Of a stretch of 64,000 nucleotides of DNA, positions 61,107 through 64,000 are shown one piece after another. The notes below the pieces were generated by a model. That model saw nothing but the letters and a program-made list of their open reading frames with translations, had not been told where the DNA came from and did no database searches. Origin of the DNA: Gaiellasilicea sp963707575 (GTDB lineage Bacteria > Actinomycetota > Thermoleophilia > Gaiellales > Gaiellaceae); contig OY970171.1 of assembly GCA_963707575.1 (NCBI GenBank), positions 62,001 through 126,000 on the forward strand, written 5' to 3'. The position numbers were made by a program, and so were the translations under genes. Numbering within the stretch: position 1 is the stretch's first letter; every line of letters starts with the position of its first letter.

Positions 61107-62393
61107 TCAGGGCTTCTGCTGTCCCTTCGAGTTCGCGAACCCCTGCGGCGGGTCGGCCTGGTAGGGGAAGGAGTCGAGGGCGGGCACGTCGCCGGCGTTC
61201 ACGCCGTCGCCGAGCTCGACCTTGTTCCCCTTCAGGAAGCCGGCCATCACGCGCTCGGCTGCGTCGACGACGTCGTCACCCAGACGACGGCCGTTCGGGA
61301 AGCCGCCGTTGTCGCCGCCGATCACACCGAGGCGGTTGACCTTGTCCTTCGGCGTCACGGGGATCGAGTAGTTCAGCCTCAGCAGATCGGCGACGGTGTC
61401 GCCGGTGAAGTTGAGGCCCTTCACGCCGGTGCCGAACACGGCGACGAGATCGTCGCGGTTCGTCTCTGGCGCGTTCAGCTTGTAGAGGTCGTTCATCAGC
61501 TTGGCCAGGATCGGCGTCACGACCGGGCCGGCGAACTGCTTGTCGTCGACCGGCTTCGAGCGGTTCCAGACGTCCTTGAACGGCGTCGGGACGACGACCT
61601 CGTTGACGAGCGGGTTGCCGAGACGCGACACCTGCGTCCAGCCGCGCTTCAGCTTGCCGTTCACGGTCACGTTCGGCCGCTCCGTCGAGGCGTAGACGCC
61701 GATGGTCGAGCCCTTCGCGTTCAGCTCGGCGATCGGGATCTGGAGCGCGATCGAGTGGACGGCATAGCCGGCGAAGAAGTCCTTCCCGCCGCCGTTCGCA
61801 CCCGTGCCCTTGCGGAACGCGAGCAGGTCGAAGATCGCCCCGATGTCGCCGAAGAACGCGTCGTCGCGCTGGCCGGCGAAGATCGAGACCCCGTCCTTCT
61901 GGACGATCGAGTCCTCGACGAGCTTGCGGTAGTTCGGGGTCGAGCGCGGCCCGATGTTGTTCGGCGGCGTCTTCCCGCGGGCGAAGAGCTTCTTGTTCCG
62001 CCACATCGACCAGTTCTGCACCGTGTTCCCGAGGAACGCCGGGCCGGCCGTGCGGTTGAACCGGAACTCGTAGACGATGTCCGGCCGGGCATCGCCCGTC
62101 CGGTCGATGTTGATCTTGTACTTCGCGGCCGGCGAGAACGTGTAGTAGTTCGGGCCGGCGGCGGGATCCTCGCCCGGGATCCAGTTTGCGATGATCGTCA
62201 CCGTGCCCGGCTTGTCCGGGCTCCGGAACGCGTACAGGTCCGTGTTGTCGGCACTCGGATCCTCGGCGATCAGCGGTGCCTCACGGTGACTCGAGGCGGT
62301 GCCGGCGGTCGGCCCGGAGCCGGTGACTGCCGCTGCGAGAGCGGCCAGTCCGGCTACGGACACGGCGGCGGCTGCTAGTGCTGCCTTCTTCAT
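61107..62393 (-). CDS. exported DUF4331-family protein
   Basis: A 428-residue exported protein. Signal peptide about 1-32, then the family hallmark SSHREAPLIAEDPSADNTDLYAFRS at the mature N-terminus. Further conserved stretches are NWIPGEDPAAGPNYYTF, YEFRFNR, FAGQRDDAFFGDIGAIFDL and VIGGDNGGFPNGRRLGDD. The family is widespread and its function unknown; the acidic and Asn-rich loops suggest metal binding. GGAGGAG precedes ATG 62393. The pairing with a TPR protein and a divergent ECF sigma/anti-sigma pair is a recurring layout for this family, as far as I recall. Confidence 0.88.
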   Translation of the reverse strand: MKKAALAAAAVSVAGLAALAAAVTGSGPTAGTASSHREAPLIAEDPSADNTDLYAFRSPDKPGTVTIIANWIPGEDPAAGPNYYTFSPAAKYKINIDRTGDARPDIVYEFRFNRTAGPAFLGNTVQNWSMWRNKKLFARGKTPPNNIGPRSTPNYRKLVEDSIVQKDGVSIFAGQRDDAFFGDIGAIFDLLAFRKGTGANGGGKDFFAGYAVHSIALQIPIAELNAKGSTIGVYASTERPNVTVNGKLKRGWTQVSRLGNPLVNEVVVPTPFKDVWNRSKPVDDKQFAGPVVTPILAKLMNDLYKLNAPETNRDDLVAVFGTGVKGLNFTGDTVADLLRLNYSIPVTPKDKVNRLGVIGGDNGGFPNGRRLGDDVVDAAERVMAGFLKGNKVELGDGVNAGDVPALDSFPYQADPPQGFANSKGQQKP

Positions 62394-62566
62394 CTTCCAC
62401 GCTCCTCCGTGGTCGGGGTCGGCGCTTGTTCGGCCGAATCGGAGGAACGGTTCGCTCTCGAGCCAGAACGGTTTTTCGGGCCGAACCGACCGGCGGCCTC
62501 GAGCGAACAAGGGGCGTGCTCGCTGTGACTCCTTCGTCCCGCTCGGTAGGCTCGCGTCCGCAGCCG
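62394..62566. promoter_or_regulatory. divergent DUF4331 / sigma-factor promoter region
   Basis: The 173-bp gap contains GAACGGTT twice (62445-62452 and 62466-62473), 21 bp or two helical turns apart. GGAAC-type sequences are common -35 elements of ECF sigma factors, so the site could mark autoregulation, but no matching -10 was convincing. TAGGCT at 62547-62552 may be the -10 for the sigma gene, 14 nt before ATG 62567. Confidence 0.4.
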
Positions 62567-63148
62567 ATGCGGAGCCGCGCTCTCGCCCATCTCTCCGACG
62601 AAGCGCTCGTCGCCCTGATCGCGCGCTCGGACGAATCGGCGCTCGCAGAGCTCTACGACCGGATCGGCGGCGTCGCCTATGGCCTCGCCTTCCGCGTGCT
62701 GCGAGACGAGTCGCTCGCAGAGGACGCCGTGCAGGAAGCCTTCCTCGCCCTCTGGCGCTCCGGCGCCGCGACGTTCGTTCCGGAGCGGTCGAAGGCCTCG
62801 ACCTGGCTGCTGACCCTCGTGCACCGGCGCGCCGTCGATCTCGTCCGCCGCGAGGAGCGACGGCGCGCGGAGCCGCTCGAGAGCGCCGCCGAGCCGACGG
62901 TCGACTCCGCGGAGACGAGCGCCTGGCTGCGGCTCGAGCGCGAGCGCGTGCAGGCGGCGCTGAGGCTGCTGCCCGACCAGCAGCGCGAGGCGATCGAGCT
63001 CGCCTACTACGGCGGCTTCAGCCAGTCCGAGCTCGCCGAACGGCTCGGCCAGCCGCTGGGTACGATCAAGAGCAGGATGTTCTCGGGGCTCTCCCGGTTG
63101 CGCGAGCTGCTCGACGAGAATGCGAACGAGGACGCATGGACGACGTGA
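62567..63148 (+). CDS. ECF-family RNA polymerase sigma factor
   Basis: A 193-residue group 4 sigma factor. Region 2 (ALAELYDRIGGVAYGLAFRVLRDESLAEDAVQEAFLALWR) binds the -10, and region 4 (LRLLPDQQREAIELAYYGGFSQSELAERLGQPLGTIKSRM) the -35; no sigma 1 or 3 domain. ATG 62567 gives the shortest sensible start; a GTG at 62525 in frame is possible. The 13-nt overlap with the next gene, a zinc-anti-sigma protein, marks them as a regulatory pair of the SigK/RskA type. Confidence 0.94.
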   Translation: MRSRALAHLSDEALVALIARSDESALAELYDRIGGVAYGLAFRVLRDESLAEDAVQEAFLALWRSGAATFVPERSKASTWLLTLVHRRAVDLVRREERRRAEPLESAAEPTVDSAETSAWLRLERERVQAALRLLPDQQREAIELAYYGGFSQSELAERLGQPLGTIKSRMFSGLSRLRELLDENANEDAWTT

Positions 63149-63840
63149 TCCACGAGCTGACGGCCGCGTACGCCCTCGACGCCCTCGAGGGCGAGGAGCG
63201 CGCCCGTTACGAGACGCACCTGGCCACCTGCACGCCGTGCCGCGAGGAGCTGCAGTCGTTCTGGCAGGTCTCCGGCTCGCTCGCGCATGCGGCCGGCGGG
63301 CCTCCCCCGCCCCCGGCCCTGCGCGAGCGGATCCTCGCGGAGGCGCGCCGGGACCTGCCCGACAACGTGGTGCCGCTGCGCCGCCGCGTGGCGCTGCCCG
63401 CCGCGGCGTCGTTGGCCGCCGTCGCAGCCGTCGCGGCACTGGGGCTCGGCCTGTGGGGCGCGTCGCTGTCGAGCGAGCTCGACGACGTGCGCGGGCAGCT
63501 CTCGGGTAACGAGGAGGCGCTGGCGATCGTGTCCGACCCCGATGCGCGACAGGTCCAGCTCTCGGGCGCCGACGGACGTGTCGTGGTCGGGCCGACCGGT
63601 CGCGCCGCACTCGTCCTCTCCGACCTCGAGCCGGCCCCGGCCGGCAAGACCTACGAGATCTGGGTGATCGAGGACGGCACGGCGCAGCCGGCCGGCCTCT
63701 TCGACGGCGCCGGCGCACCGACGGTCGTCGCCGTCACCCGTCCCGTGCCCGATGACGCGGTCGTGGCGGTGACGCTCGAGGACGACGGCGGCGCGGACGC
63801 CCCCACGGGCGACCCGCTCTTCTCGACGCCCACCATCTAG
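63136..63840 (+). CDS. RskA-type membrane anti-sigma factor
   Basis: A 234-residue membrane protein that should hold the upstream sigma factor inactive. The cytoplasmic N-terminus has the zinc anti-sigma motif HLATCTPC (His, then CxxC) after ALDALEGEERARYE. One transmembrane helix spans about 95-115 (AAVAAVAALGLGLWGAS). The extracytoplasmic part is the RskA domain (GRAALVLSDLEPAPAGKTYEIWVIEDG), which in relatives is cut by regulated proteolysis on a redox or envelope signal. ATG 63136 overlaps the sigma stop codon. Confidence 0.93.
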   Translation: MDDVIHELTAAYALDALEGEERARYETHLATCTPCREELQSFWQVSGSLAHAAGGPPPPPALRERILAEARRDLPDNVVPLRRRVALPAAASLAAVAAVAALGLGLWGASLSSELDDVRGQLSGNEEALAIVSDPDARQVQLSGADGRVVVGPTGRAALVLSDLEPAPAGKTYEIWVIEDGTAQPAGLFDGAGAPTVVAVTRPVPDDAVVAVTLEDDGGADAPTGDPLFSTPTI

Positions 63841-63869
63841 CCGCGAGGCCGCCCACCCTGGGGACGATC

Positions 63870-63902
63870 CAGGGTCGATTCAGGGCACGCTCAGGGTCGA
63901 TC
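63870..63902 (+). repeat. three 11-bp direct repeats (CAGGG iterons)
   Basis: CAGGGTCGATT, CAGGGCACGCT and CAGGGTCGATC follow one another without gaps. An 11-bp period places each on the same face of the helix, as in OmpR/PhoB-family regulator boxes. They lie 40 bp upstream of the partial gene at 63942 and may control it. Confidence 0.55.
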
Positions 63903-63941
63903 ACCGATGTGCGCGAACGTCGCCGCAGGCAGGTTGAGCGC

Positions 63942-64000
63942 ATGGCGCGCGACGACGACGAAGCCCGCCTCCTGGGGCGGATGCTCGTGCTCCTCGGCGA
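63942..64000 (+). CDS. start of an unidentified gene (partial)
   Basis: An ATG at 63942 opens a frame to the window end, giving MARDDDEARLLGRMLVLLG. No Shine-Dalgarno is obvious (the upstream bases are GGTTGAGCGC). Only 19 codons are visible; the iteron array upstream suggests a regulated gene. No function can be given. Confidence 0.35.
   Translation, partial: MARDDDEARLLGRMLVLLG

Overview
The window is a GC-rich (about 70%) bacterial chromosome segment. The rRNA sequences, GTG/TTG start usage, F420-type (LLM) oxidoreductases, RskA-type anti-sigma factor, coproheme-decarboxylase-like HemQ and leaderless promoters (a TAnnnT box 6-8 nt before the start codon) point to an actinobacterium. The 16S reads most like the deep class Thermoleophilia; that placement is inference from reading, not a database match.

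Layout. (1) 0-6 kb, housekeeping: uvrC, a lipoprotein glycosidase-like gene, HemQ, a GFA protein, two small membrane proteins, Bcp peroxiredoxin and a pentapeptide-repeat protein. (2) 6-16 kb: tRNA-Leu, a large subtilase, adenine deaminase and an M24-fold protein, interspersed with four copies of a roughly 150-bp structured repeat with a three-way-junction fold. Its helices covary between copies, and U-G pairs make sense only if the RNA is read from the + strand. This is the strongest candidate here for an undescribed element. (3) 11-31.4 kb: a long minus-strand catabolic region. It carries a branched-chain-type ABC importer flanked by two ketopantoate-reductase-like genes, two LLM flavin oxidoreductases, a RidA protein, a DRE-TIM lyase/synthase, two M24-fold enzymes (one lacking the metal ligands), an FAH-type hydrolase, an M20 hydrolase, a methyltransferase and a three-subunit molybdenum hydroxylase with a CoxG-like factor. 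Most genes overlap by 4 nt (ATGA/GTGA), so translation is probably coupled. A divergent pair (CrtI-like oxidoreductase plus TIM-barrel isomerase) and a flavin reductase lie next to it. I infer import and stepwise oxidation/hydrolysis of an unknown small nitrogenous compound.

(4) 34.4-46.6 kb, secreted proteins: tRNA-Asn, a Calx-beta surface-protein gene broken by nine apparent +1 frameshifts, a Pro/Glu/Thr-rich exported protein, a LuxR-type regulator with Glu at the phosphoacceptor site, two related subtilases around a highly expressed-looking 780-residue exported protein, and two tandem CAP-domain proteins whose linkers are poly-Pro or poly-Thr. (5) 46.6-52.2 kb: dnaG, dGTPase, an SDR, a histidine phosphatase overlapping a small acidic ORF, an M48 peptidase and a GNAT. 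(6) 52.2-57.6 kb: a complete minus-strand rrn operon (16S-23S-5S, no spacer tRNA) with processing stems, boxA, promoter and terminator visible. (7) 57.6-64 kb: tyrS (one apparent frameshift), an FMN alpha-hydroxy-acid oxidase, a TPR protein, a DUF4331 protein, and an ECF sigma/RskA anti-sigma pair.

All ten apparent frameshifts are single extra G/C bases, one of them in tyrS, normally an essential gene. This suggests local base-calling or assembly error more than gene decay. No intact insertion sequence, CRISPR array or prophage was seen.
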